From assembly GCF_014518315.1 (NCBI RefSeq), contig NZ_JACVEL010000005.1, positions 1 through 64,000 on the forward strand: a stretch of DNA of 64,000 bases, written 5' to 3'. The position numbers and the translations under genes are program-made. Under the pieces are notes generated by a model. That model was not told the DNA's origin. It did not search any database and saw nothing but the letters and a program-made list of their open reading frames with translations. Positions within the stretch are counted from its first letter, which is position 1. The number at the start of each line of letters is the position of its first letter. The DNA is from Taishania pollutisoli. GTDB lineage: Bacteria > Bacteroidota > Bacteroidia > Flavobacteriales_D > Crocinitomicaceae. Below are positions 27,005-34,840 of the stretch, one piece after another.

Positions 27005-27478
27005 ATGGTTAAATTTATAAACATACTACTTATCTTGCTTGTATTGTTGGCTTGCAAGAAAAAGAAATTTGAATCGGATGCGTATGCGTTTATACTGGGT
27101 GAATGGGAGTGGGAGCTTTCTATTGCTTCCTGGAGCACCATTACTAACACAACTGGACCAGGTAGTTATTACTTAGATAAAATTTTTGTAAGAAAGGGAG
27201 AAATTTCCGAATACTGCCGGCTTCGTTTTACAAACAATGGTAAACTCACAATTACCACACAAGAGGGAGAGGAAATCATGAAATTAAAACCACACAACGT
27301 GATTCAAATCGGGGACAACCGCATTGCACAATTCAAATCTGATGATGGTAAAATCATCACCTTTTCGTATTCAGCCGAATTGAACCGATTAGACACAGAG
27401 TATCCGTTTTTTTCATTTCCTGCTCACGCATGCAATACGGGTTTTTTAATCTTAAACAGCAGCTATGAAAAAAACTAG
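27005..27478 (+). CDS. Lipocalin-like lipoprotein, copy A2 (157 aa)
   Basis: Same length, signal and GEWEW start as A1, with nine substitutions, most of them clustered between residues about 103 and 148 (for example DNRIAQFKSDDGK against NNRIVQFKTNDGA). It lacks an upstream coding gene to couple to: only the duplicated 20-base tail of the glycosidase-like gene precedes it. Translation may therefore depend on its own initiation, or on readthrough of the transcript from copy 1. Overlaps B2 by 14 bases. Confidence 0.8.
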   Translation: MVKFINILLILLVLLACKKKKFESDAYAFILGEWEWELSIASWSTITNTTGPGSYYLDKIFVRKGEISEYCRLRFTNNGKLTITTQEGEEIMKLKPHNVIQIGDNRIAQFKSDDGKIITFSYSAELNRLDTEYPFFSFPAHACNTGFLILNSSYEKN

Positions 27479-27995
27479 TCTGATAGTCTTATTGCTGGTG
27501 CTTTTAATTTCTTGTGAAAAAGACAAGAATGCAAAAAATACAAACACGTGTGATCACATCGCATCTGTAGAACCGGCACTTGTTGGAAAGTGGAAGTTAC
27601 TCAGATGGAGTACTGCTCGTTCTAATACAGTTACGTGTGAGAGTGGAGGAGGAATGTGGTACAATACATCGGACTGGGCAATAAATGTGGTATTAGAAAT
27701 ACGGCCTGAAGGAACGCTTCGAACCTACAAAAATGACACACTGGTCAATGAGTCTTTTCCAACAAACAGGTCTGTAAACACGAACGGCATCATCAGAGAA
27801 ACATATAATGTTAATTGTGGAAAAACATTTATGTTCTTTAAATCGACTAGTCCATTGATAAATTCGTTACACGACATACAAATAGGAGATACATTAGAGA
27901 TATACAATCCATTTGTTGATCTTGTTTTTTATAGTGTTCCTACTCCAGTTATCTTGTCTCTTACCGGGCAACAACATTACGTGAAGGTAGAATGA
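27465..27995 (+). CDS. Lipocalin-like lipoprotein, copy B2 (176 aa)
   Basis: Lipoprotein signal MKKTSLIVLLLVLLISCEKD with Cys17 in the lipobox, then a longer linker than B1 (NAKNTNTCDHIA). The core GKWKLLRWST, MWYNTSDWAINVV and EIRPEGTLRTYKND matches B1 closely. Residues about 103-140 (RSVNTNGIIRETYNVNCGK..) differ from B1, after which PFVDLVFYSVPTPVILSL is again shared. This mosaic pattern suggests either fast divergence of one surface loop region or replacement by recombination. Last gene of the plus-strand unit; convergent with the asparaginase gene. Confidence 0.8.
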   Translation: MKKTSLIVLLLVLLISCEKDKNAKNTNTCDHIASVEPALVGKWKLLRWSTARSNTVTCESGGGMWYNTSDWAINVVLEIRPEGTLRTYKNDTLVNESFPTNRSVNTNGIIRETYNVNCGKTFMFFKSTSPLINSLHDIQIGDTLEIYNPFVDLVFYSVPTPVILSLTGQQHYVKVE

Positions 27996-28097
27996 CTTCA
28001 ATTCTCAAAACGATTGGTGTCAATAATAAGTATATCTGTTGCTTTCACAAAAAACACTTATTGGAATTCCTTACCCGTTCTCTTCTTTCTCCCGACC

Positions 28098-29099
28098 TTA
28101 TTCATGCAGGTAATACCCCGGTTTTTCCAGGCGATTTCCTGAAGCATCGTGTACCGCAAAGTTAAACCCGTTCTGGATACAATACGATCCGTATTCACCG
28201 TCTTTGCCAATAGCGATAAATCCAACCTGGATGCTTTTCAAATCCTTTCCCCTTCTTTTCGCTATCTCCACAATGCGTTCAACTGCTTCTTTACATGCTT
28301 TCTGCGGACTTCTCCCCTGTCGCATTAGCTCCACAACAAGGTGACTTCCAACTGTACGGATCACTTCTTCACCATGACCTGTCGCAGTTGCCGCCCCCAC
28401 TTCGTTGTCAACAAACAGTCCGGCACCAATGATCGGAGAATCCCCGACACGACCATTCATTTTAAACGCCAGACCGGAGGTGGTGCACGCTCCTGACAGA
28501 TTCCCATTCGCATCCATGGCAATCATCCCGATGGTATCATGATTTTCAATATTCACCGGAGGCAAATATTCCGATTTTTGCAACCATTCCTTCCACTCTT
28601 TTTCCGATTCGGGGGTCAGCAGATTTTCTTTTTCGAACCCTTGCGAAAGTGCAAAACTAAGTGCTCCTTCACCTACCAACATCACATGTGGTGTATTTTC
28701 CATTACCTTCCGTGCAACAGAAATCGGATTTTTAATGTATTCCAGAAAAGCAACAGACCCGATGTTGTAATTGTGATCCATGATACACGCATCAAGTGTA
28801 ACACGCCCATCCCGGTCAGGTCTCCCCCCATATCCCACACTTCTTTCCGTCGGATCATTTTCGACCAGTCTTACACCTTTCTCAACAGCGTCCAATGCAG
28901 TACCTCCCGTTGACAAGACATCCCACGCAGCCTCGTTTGCCCGCAACCCAAAATCCCAGGTAGAAAGCACCAGAGGTCCGTTGATTTGTGATTTCTTTTT
29001 CTTCTCTGAAATTTCCTGACTGATACGAACAGATGGGACGGCAAATACCAAAGAGGCAATCGCCGATGACTTAATGAATTTTCTTCTCGATGTTTGCAT
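28098..29099 (-). CDS. Glycosylasparaginase / isoaspartyl peptidase family Ntn hydrolase, Tat signal
   Basis: The N-terminus MQTSRRKFIKSSAIASLVFA is a twin-arginine signal, so the protein is exported folded. It is an N-terminal-nucleophile hydrolase of the N4-(beta-N-acetylglucosaminyl)-L-asparaginase type. Autocleavage is expected between Asp188 and Thr189 in NHDTIGMIAMD, making Thr189 the nucleophile. Supporting motifs are STGGTALDAVEKGV, CTTSGLAFKMNGRVGDSPI and IGAGLFVDNEVGAATATGHG. The length of 333 residues is normal. A likely role is release of asparagine-linked GlcNAc from glycopeptides in the periplasm. A -7-like box lies only a few bases from the ATG. Confidence 0.9.
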   Translation of the reverse strand: MQTSRRKFIKSSAIASLVFAVPSVRISQEISEKKKKSQINGPLVLSTWDFGLRANEAAWDVLSTGGTALDAVEKGVRLVENDPTERSVGYGGRPDRDGRVTLDACIMDHNYNIGSVAFLEYIKNPISVARKVMENTPHVMLVGEGALSFALSQGFEKENLLTPESEKEWKEWLQKSEYLPPVNIENHDTIGMIAMDANGNLSGACTTSGLAFKMNGRVGDSPIIGAGLFVDNEVGAATATGHGEEVIRTVGSHLVVELMRQGRSPQKACKEAVERIVEIAKRRGKDLKSIQVGFIAIGKDGEYGSYCIQNGFNFAVHDASGNRLEKPGYYLHE

Positions 29100-29103
29100 A
29101 GTT

Positions 29104-29111
29104 CAAATCTA
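29104..29111 (-). promoter_or_regulatory. -7-like element directly before the glycosylasparaginase ATG
   Basis: The minus strand reads TAGATTTG (29111-29104), then AACT and the ATG. If used, transcription would begin at or next to the start codon, giving a leaderless or almost leaderless mRNA. No -33 TTG is evident, so confidence is low. Confidence 0.3.
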
Positions 29112-29124
29112 CACTTTTTAGCAA

Positions 29125-29154
29125 TAAAAAAGGCTCATAGTTTCCCATGAGCCT
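29125..29154 (-). terminator. Rho-independent terminator of the SprB-repeat gene
   Basis: The minus strand carries AGGCTCAT (29154-29147), an 8-base loop, ATGAGCCT (29138-29131), then six T. It lies 18 bases after the stop of the gene ending at 29173 and separates it from the glycosylasparaginase. Confidence 0.8.
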
Positions 29155-29172
29155 CTTCCGATTCTTTTTATT

Positions 29173-32094
29173 CTATCTCAGAACATTAACTGTTCCTTTG
29201 TATTCATCCTTCCCATCATCATTTTTATGTTTGATAGATGCTCTCCAGGTATACATACCTTGCTGAACAGGTTTTCCGTTATACGTTCCATCCCATCCCA
29301 CTGTCGGGTCGTTTGTTTCCCAAACCATTTCTCCCCAACGGTTATACACTTTCAGATTAAATCCGTACGCATCACCTCCTTTCAGAATGAATTTCCAGGA
29401 CTGGTTAAATTCATCGCCATCCGGAGTAAATGTATTCGGAACGTAGAACATAATTACATCTTCAACAATTGCATCTACCGTGATGGTATCGGTACACCCG
29501 TATTGAGACGTTACAATCAATGTAACCGGGTAAACTCCTTCCACTCCTTCAGGGAATGTAAATTTAGGACTTTCCAGGTTACTGTGTGCAGGGATAGAGT
29601 GCGGAGAAATCCACTCCCATGCCACGACGTCATTTGATGATAAATCATGTCCCTGAACCGTTGTTTCAAAAATCGTTGCAGGATTTCCTCCTAAGTAGAA
29701 ATTAGCTGTCGGATCCGGATGCACAACAAAATAATCTACCAAAACTGTATCGTAAATACATCCATAAATCGATGTATTGATAACTTCCAGTGTGTATGTT
29801 CCTGGTTGATTGTATACAATCATTGTATCTCCTCCGTTTGGAATAATATAGTTTACATTGTTTCCGAAATCGATATACGTAGTAGCCAATTCACTGATGT
29901 TTGGCGAGATATTTTCGATGTAAAACTCTCCCGGTCGACAATCCTCGTATTTATCCGGTTGTAACACCGGTGGAATCGGTGTCGGGAATGTAATCACCAT
30001 ACATGAATCCGCTTGCGGTGAACCGCATTCTTCCGTCAGTGTAACACAGTACTGCGTATTCGTTACCGTAGGATCAACCGTTATTGAAGTTCCTGTTCCC
30101 AAAACAACTCCATTCGATGACCATGTAAAAATATATGGTGATGAACCTCCTTCTCCTGCCGCAGAAATTTGTAAATCATCTTCCGGACAAATTTGTGTAT
30201 TTGGGGTAATGAAACTAACTTTCAACGGAGCCGGTTCCGTCAGTGTTCTTGTCATTGTAATTACGCACGCCTTATCATCCGTAATGGTTACTGTGTGTTC
30301 TCCCGCATACAAATCATTTGCTGTATGAGTCGTTGAAGCTGAATTATCCCATACGTATGTATAAGGTGCTGTACCTTGTATGACTTCTACTTTCAAAACA
30401 CCATCATTACCACTATTACAAGTCACATTCGAAACATTTGTAAATGTTCCCACCATTCCCGGAATTTCAGTCACTGTAACATTCACGTTATTTGTACACC
30501 CCACAGACGAAGTAATGGTACATGTATATGTTCCTGCAGTTAATCCTACAGCTGTTTGCGTTGTTTGTCCCATCGGGTCGTTCCACGAGTAAGACAGTGT
30601 TCCCGGAGAAGTTGAACTCGCCGTAGCTGTTCCATCATTTCCTCCCGGACATGAAACCAATGTAGAAGAAGACGTTGTGGTTACCGTGTTGAATCCTACG
30701 TTCACTGTAGCCGTTCCGCTACAACCACTTGACAATGTAATTGTACACGTATACGCTCCCGGAGTTAATCCCGTAGCTGTTTGTGTCGTCTGCCCTGCTG
30801 GATCACTCCACAAGTAAGTCGCAGTTACTCCTGGTGCTGCAGCTACAAAGTTAGCCGTTGCAGTACCGTTATTCCCGCCAACACATGCTGCCGGTGTAGA
30901 AGTTGCAGAATACGTTGCACCTACATTGGTAACTGTTACTGTAGAAGTTGCTTCACAACCGTCATCCGTTGTCATTGTAACGGTGTAACTTCCCGGAGCA
31001 AGCCCTGTAACAGAAGGTGTTGTCGGGTTACCCGGCGTGTTCCATGAATAAGTATACGGAGCCAATCCATGTTGAGGCGTTGCTGTTACTGTTCCTACAC
31101 TCTGATTACATGTATCCGGTGTCATAGTTGTATTTACAGTACAAGGCAACACGATATTACAGTTTGTCAATCCTGTAGAACCAGCATCTGTAAAAGCAAT
31201 ACTTCCTTGTGATCCGTTGTAATTTGTTACCAGCATGATATATACCTGCCCTTCATTCGCATTTGGAATATTCGCCTGCTCACTTGCAGAACCAGAATAT
31301 GAACAATCTATTGTAGGAGTGTTTGGCCCGATAGTGGCACACCCTTGGTTCACAGAAGTATAAGGCCCGTATAAAGCAAAATCGACATCTGTCGGTGTAC
31401 CGTTCATATTTGTCTGGTTCATATCAATATTAATATTTCCTGCTTGTCCGACTTCCATGTACAACCACATTGCATTAGGTGTCGTATACAAACAAGAATA
31501 TTGACCTAAACTTGGATTCCCTCCACCTCCGGTGTATGAGTTACAATAAACGATATCCGCTCCCGAACAAAACGGCTGTGCTGTTGCACAGTTAAAGTTA
31601 TCTCCACCAATACAATCATCCGGAGGAGTAGGAGAAGTTGCACAAATGGAAAAAGTACCTGTTCCCCCTCCATATCGCCAGATCCGCACATAAATCACTT
31701 GTCCGGGCGTCATTCCTGAACGTGTAATTTTAGGCATCAATCCATTGTTGCTATCATCGTCGTCACATTCGATCAACGTGAAAGGTCCGCTACAACTGGA
31801 TGCAGAATACCATGCCATCCCACCATCCGTGATGGAACCTGTATTTAAATCAATTGCTAAAGATCCGTTTGCGGGAACCGTTACCTGGTACCACACATCC
31901 GGCCCTGAATAACTGGCGCATCCCGGAGCAGGCACTCCCGTCGTATTTGTAGATCCGACATTTGTTCCCGACTGAAATGAACAAGAAGTACCAACGTTCA
32001 ACGTCGGTGCTCCACACGGATTATCAGACTGAGCACTCAGCAATCCAACGCTCAATGCAAATGATAAATTTAATATCGTTGATGTTAACTTCAT
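29173..32094 (-). CDS. Large secreted SprB-repeat protein with gliding-type (T9SS type B) C-terminus
   Basis: The preferred start at 32094 gives the signal peptide MKLTSTILNLSFALSVGLLS; the frame is open to 32115 but that would overlap the upstream gene. Residues about 20-310 hold two beta-rich PKD/pre-peptidase-like domains (GPDVWYQVTVPANGSLAIDL; FTLIECDDDDSNN). Four to five SprB-type repeats follow (about 325-640), each with a shape like LAPYTYSWN..GLAPGSYTVT and ending in a GCxxT strand. PKD-like domains come next (WEWISPHSIPAHSNLESPKF). The C-terminus FYVPNTFTPDGDEFNQSW, VYNRWGEMVWETND and WDGTYNGKPVQQGMYTW is the gliding-motility-associated T9SS type B domain. Probably a surface adhesin; no machinery genes are nearby. 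A good terminator follows. Confidence 0.88.
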   Translation of the reverse strand: MKLTSTILNLSFALSVGLLSAQSDNPCGAPTLNVGTSCSFQSGTNVGSTNTTGVPAPGCASYSGPDVWYQVTVPANGSLAIDLNTGSITDGGMAWYSASSCSGPFTLIECDDDDSNNGLMPKITRSGMTPGQVIYVRIWRYGGGTGTFSICATSPTPPDDCIGGDNFNCATAQPFCSGADIVYCNSYTGGGGNPSLGQYSCLYTTPNAMWLYMEVGQAGNINIDMNQTNMNGTPTDVDFALYGPYTSVNQGCATIGPNTPTIDCSYSGSASEQANIPNANEGQVYIMLVTNYNGSQGSIAFTDAGSTGLTNCNIVLPCTVNTTMTPDTCNQSVGTVTATPQHGLAPYTYSWNTPGNPTTPSVTGLAPGSYTVTMTTDDGCEATSTVTVTNVGATYSATSTPAACVGGNNGTATANFVAAAPGVTATYLWSDPAGQTTQTATGLTPGAYTCTITLSSGCSGTATVNVGFNTVTTTSSSTLVSCPGGNDGTATASSTSPGTLSYSWNDPMGQTTQTAVGLTAGTYTCTITSSVGCTNNVNVTVTEIPGMVGTFTNVSNVTCNSGNDGVLKVEVIQGTAPYTYVWDNSASTTHTANDLYAGEHTVTITDDKACVITMTRTLTEPAPLKVSFITPNTQICPEDDLQISAAGEGGSSPYIFTWSSNGVVLGTGTSITVDPTVTNTQYCVTLTEECGSPQADSCMVITFPTPIPPVLQPDKYEDCRPGEFYIENISPNISELATTYIDFGNNVNYIIPNGGDTMIVYNQPGTYTLEVINTSIYGCIYDTVLVDYFVVHPDPTANFYLGGNPATIFETTVQGHDLSSNDVVAWEWISPHSIPAHSNLESPKFTFPEGVEGVYPVTLIVTSQYGCTDTITVDAIVEDVIMFYVPNTFTPDGDEFNQSWKFILKGGDAYGFNLKVYNRWGEMVWETNDPTVGWDGTYNGKPVQQGMYTWRASIKHKNDDGKDEYKGTVNVLR

Positions 32095-32104
32095 ATTACA
32101 TGAA

Positions 32105-32473
32105 TTAGTCTTCAACTGAATAAACAGATGAATAGTTTTGAATAGCGGCAGACGTCGTCACTACATACGCCTTGATATCCTTAATTGTATATTGTCCTTC
32201 CGAAACCAGTATTAATTTAGTACCATCCGCAGTCAATGTAAAATTCTTCACACGGGGATCTGCTGTAATCTGATTTTTGAATGCCTGTATTTCGCTTTCC
32301 TGGAGGTTTGACAAATCGACATCGAAAGTGGCGATCACTCCGTTGTACAAATCCATTCCCGATGCTTTATTTGCATCCATTTTTTGTTGTACAACACCCG
32401 GCATCTGACTGTATTCCTGAGCAAAGGAAAAAGAAGTCAAGATACTGAACATTAAAACATTGGCTATTTTCAT
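32105..32473 (-). CDS. Small secreted protein paired with the SprB-repeat gene (122 aa)
   Basis: The in-frame ATG at 32473 starts MKIANVLMFSILTSFSFAQ, a clean signal peptide; a TTG at 32497 would extend it by 8 residues without reason. The mature part (about 100 residues) has a helix-rich start (QMPGVVQQKMDANKASGMD) and a ferredoxin-like alternation (VIATFDVDLSNLQESEIQAF, ADPRVKNFTLTADGTKLILV). I do not recognise the family. It ends 10 bases before the large gene, so it is co-transcribed. The 5' leader holds a 7-bp inverted repeat CGTTATT-N5-AATAACG at 32500-32518. A role as partner or assembly factor of the large protein is inferred from position. Confidence 0.7.
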   Translation of the reverse strand: MKIANVLMFSILTSFSFAQEYSQMPGVVQQKMDANKASGMDLYNGVIATFDVDLSNLQESEIQAFKNQITADPRVKNFTLTADGTKLILVSEGQYTIKDIKAYVVTTSAAIQNYSSVYSVED

Positions 32474-32735
32474 TACCTTCCGATTTACATTTTTCAATTC
32501 GTTATTATTAAAATAACGTTACATACATGATTTGGTTGCTTCAAGTTTACAAAAAAATAACCTTAAGTTATCCTTTCGTTTACAAAAATAACACATTTAC
32601 ATCAAATTATCTACTCAAAAAATTAGCATTCCATGTTTTTCCACCTAAATTATCTTTGTTGCTTTCATAGCAACATATCCGAATAAAATATAGTTTTGCA
32701 CTTTAAATTTGTTTATACATCAAGCGTACCAAATA
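32474..32735. promoter_or_regulatory. Divergent control region between SprB-repeat unit and E1 fusion gene
   Basis: In 262 bases there are two plus-strand TAnnTTTG boxes, TATCTTTG (32651-32658) and TAGTTTTG (32691-32698), ahead of the E1 gene at 32736. Between them lies a perfect 7-bp inverted repeat TGTTGCT (32657-32663) / AGCAACA (32669-32675) that could be an operator. On the minus strand TATTTTTG (32590-32583) is a candidate -7 box for the 122-aa gene. None has a well-spaced TTG. Confidence 0.35.
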
Positions 32736-34739
32736 ATGGAAACAGCGTTAGAAAAAAGATACATTGATTTCGATGCGACAGGATTCAGCAACGAAGAATT
32801 ATTAACCATCTACAAAAAACTGGTTCTTCCTCGACTTATTGAGGAAAAGATGCTGATTTTACTGCGCCAGGGGAAAATTACCAAATGGTTTTCCGGATGG
32901 GGACAGGAAGGGATTTCCGTTGGTTGCGCGTATGCCATGAACGAAGAGGAATTCATTCTACCCATGCACCGGAACTTAGGTGTGTTCACAACGCGGAATG
33001 TTCCGCTGAATCGTCTTTTTTCTCAATTTCAGGGAAAAGAAAACGGTTTTACAAAAGGGCGCGACCGTTCGTTTCACTTTGGAACGATTGAACATAAACT
33101 GGTGGGGATGATTTCCCATTTGGGTCCTCAATTGGGAATCGCAGATGGAATTGCACTTGCTGCAAAAGTAAAAAAGGAACAAAAAACGACCTTGGTATTT
33201 ACGGGTGACGGTGGTGCATCGGAAGGAGATTTTCACGAAGCTGTTAACGTTGCATCTGTTTGGGATTTACCAGTGATTTTTGCCATTGAAAACAACCAAT
33301 GGGGATTGTCAACTCCTTCACGGGAACAGTTCAATTGTAAACAATTTATTGACAAAGGAATCGGTTACGGAATTGAAGGAATTCAGGTAAACGGAAACAA
33401 TGTGCTGGATGTTATCCGCACCGTTCGCTCTATTCGTGAAAAGATGTTACAGGATTCAAAACCAGTATTGTTGGAATTGATGACCTTCCGGATGAGAGGG
33501 CACGAAGAGGCTTCCGGCACAAAATATTACCCGGAGGGACTACAGGATGAATGGAAAAAACAAGATCCTGTCGACAACTATACGCTCTTTTTGAAGGAGA
33601 AAGGAATACTCACGGATGCATTGGAGAAAGAAATTCACGATTCCATTAAACATGACATTCAAAAGAATTTTGATCTGGCACAAAATGAACCGTTAATTCC
33701 TGCTGCGATTGAAACGGAATTAAATGACATTTACGCACCGTTCACGCAACATGTCATTGCGCCGAAAGGAGATCAAAAAGAAATGCGCTTCATTGATGCC
33801 ATCCAGGACGGACTGAAACAGTCCATGGAAAAATACCCGGACTTGATCATTATGGGGCAGGACGTTGCAGAATACGGAGGTGTCTTCAAAGTAACGGAAG
33901 GTTTTGTTGACCTGTTCGGAAAAGACCGTGTACGCAACACTCCGATCTGTGAATCAGCAATTGTAGGAGTCGGATTGGGACTGTCTATTGCAGGAATGAA
34001 AGCTGTTGTTGAAATGCAGTTCGCTGATTTCGTAACATGTGGATTCAACCAAATTGTCAACAACCTGGCAAAACTTCACTGGCGCTGGGGAGAAAATGCC
34101 GATGTAGTGGTGCGCATGCCGACCGGAGCAAACACAGCTGCAGGGCCGTTCCACTCCCAATCCAATGAAGCATGGTTTTTCCATACACCGGGATTGAAAA
34201 TCGTTTATCCATCCACGCCGGAAGATGCAAAAGGACTACTGGCTGCGGCTATTGAAGATCCGAATCCCGTCTTATTTTTTGAACACAAATATTTGTACCG
34301 AAGCCTGAAAGCGGAAGTTTCAACTGATTATTACACAACTGAAATCGGTAAAGCTAGAACCGTTCGTCAGGGAACTGACCTTACGATTATCACTTATGGA
34401 CTGGGTGTTCAGTGGGCAGAAGAATACTTAGACCAACATTCGGAAATCAGTGCGGAAGTTATTGATTTGAGAACGTTATTGCCTTTGGATACCGAAGCAG
34501 TTTATGCTGCTGTTAAGAAAACAGGTAAAGTACTGGTGTTACACGAAGATTGTATGACGGGAGGGATCGGCGGAGAAATTGCTGCATTGATCGCTGAAAA
34601 CTGTTTTGAACACCTGGATGCTCCTGTAAAACGCATTGCGTCGCTGGACACACCGGTTCCGTTTGCGGTTCCGCTGGAACAACAATTCTTGCCGAAAGTA
34701 CGAATTGACGAAGCGGTAAAAGGGATTTTGAAGTATTAA
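32736..34739 (+). CDS. 2-oxoacid dehydrogenase E1 component, fused alpha and beta subunits (667 aa)
   Basis: Thiamine-diphosphate enzyme that decarboxylates a 2-oxo acid (branched-chain or pyruvate type) and passes the acyl group to the E2 lipoyl subunit; cytoplasmic. The alpha half (1 to about 335) has the ThDP motif GDG (157-159) through NNQ (186-188) and the phosphorylation-loop-like stretch MRGHEEASGTKYYPEG. The beta half (about 350-667) starts MRFIDAIQDGLKQSM and has GQDVAEYGGVFKVTEG and RNTPICESAIVGVGLG. The ATG at 32736 fits; the TTG at 32709 adds nine non-family residues. Fused E1 is common in Bacteroidetes. E2 and E3 are not in the window. Confidence 0.9.
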   Translation: METALEKRYIDFDATGFSNEELLTIYKKLVLPRLIEEKMLILLRQGKITKWFSGWGQEGISVGCAYAMNEEEFILPMHRNLGVFTTRNVPLNRLFSQFQGKENGFTKGRDRSFHFGTIEHKLVGMISHLGPQLGIADGIALAAKVKKEQKTTLVFTGDGGASEGDFHEAVNVASVWDLPVIFAIENNQWGLSTPSREQFNCKQFIDKGIGYGIEGIQVNGNNVLDVIRTVRSIREKMLQDSKPVLLELMTFRMRGHEEASGTKYYPEGLQDEWKKQDPVDNYTLFLKEKGILTDALEKEIHDSIKHDIQKNFDLAQNEPLIPAAIETELNDIYAPFTQHVIAPKGDQKEMRFIDAIQDGLKQSMEKYPDLIIMGQDVAEYGGVFKVTEGFVDLFGKDRVRNTPICESAIVGVGLGLSIAGMKAVVEMQFADFVTCGFNQIVNNLAKLHWRWGENADVVVRMPTGANTAAGPFHSQSNEAWFFHTPGLKIVYPSTPEDAKGLLAAAIEDPNPVLFFEHKYLYRSLKAEVSTDYYTTEIGKARTVRQGTDLTIITYGLGVQWAEEYLDQHSEISAEVIDLRTLLPLDTEAVYAAVKKTGKVLVLHEDCMTGGIGGEIAALIAENCFEHLDAPVKRIASLDTPVPFAVPLEQQFLPKVRIDEAVKGILKY

Positions 34740-34742
34740 TTT

Positions 34743-34800
34743 TGAATTATAAATTATCAAGTGCGTTAGGTCCCATTCATAATGGATAATTCATAATTCA
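34743..34800. repeat. AT-rich imperfect inverted repeat before asnS
   Basis: TGAATTATAAATTATC (34743-34758) and GATAATTCATAATTCA (34785-34800) are complementary at 15 of 16 positions with a 26-base centre. It sits between the E1 fusion stop and the asnS -7 box. Similar GAATTATGAAT-like stretches occur at 45249-45280 and 59153-59176. Confidence 0.6.
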
Positions 34801-34802
34801 TT

Positions 34803-34810
34803 TATATTTG
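34803..34810 (+). promoter_or_regulatory. -7 element of asnS
   Basis: TATATTTG fits TAnnTTTG, 31 bases before the asnS ATG at 34841. No TTG at the -33 position. Confidence 0.4.
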
Positions 34811-34840
34811 CATAAAACGATATAATACAGTATAAATACA

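Larger units (their letters stand above)
26982..28014 (+). repeat. Tandem duplication, copy 2 (two-lipoprotein cassette)
   Basis: The second copy begins with AATAACGAAAAACACACCG, which corresponds to the tail of the glycosidase-like gene though here it is not part of that gene. It ends at AATTCTCAAAACGAT (28014), exactly like copy 1. Genes A2 and B2 keep the same 14-base overlap. The carried-over gene tail shows the direction of duplication: copy 1 is in the ancestral place. Confidence 0.9.

Noticed and set aside
28015-28097. AATAAGT / ACTTATT inverted repeat between convergent genes considered as a terminator
   Set aside because: The stem is 7 bp with a loop of about 25 bases and no T tract.
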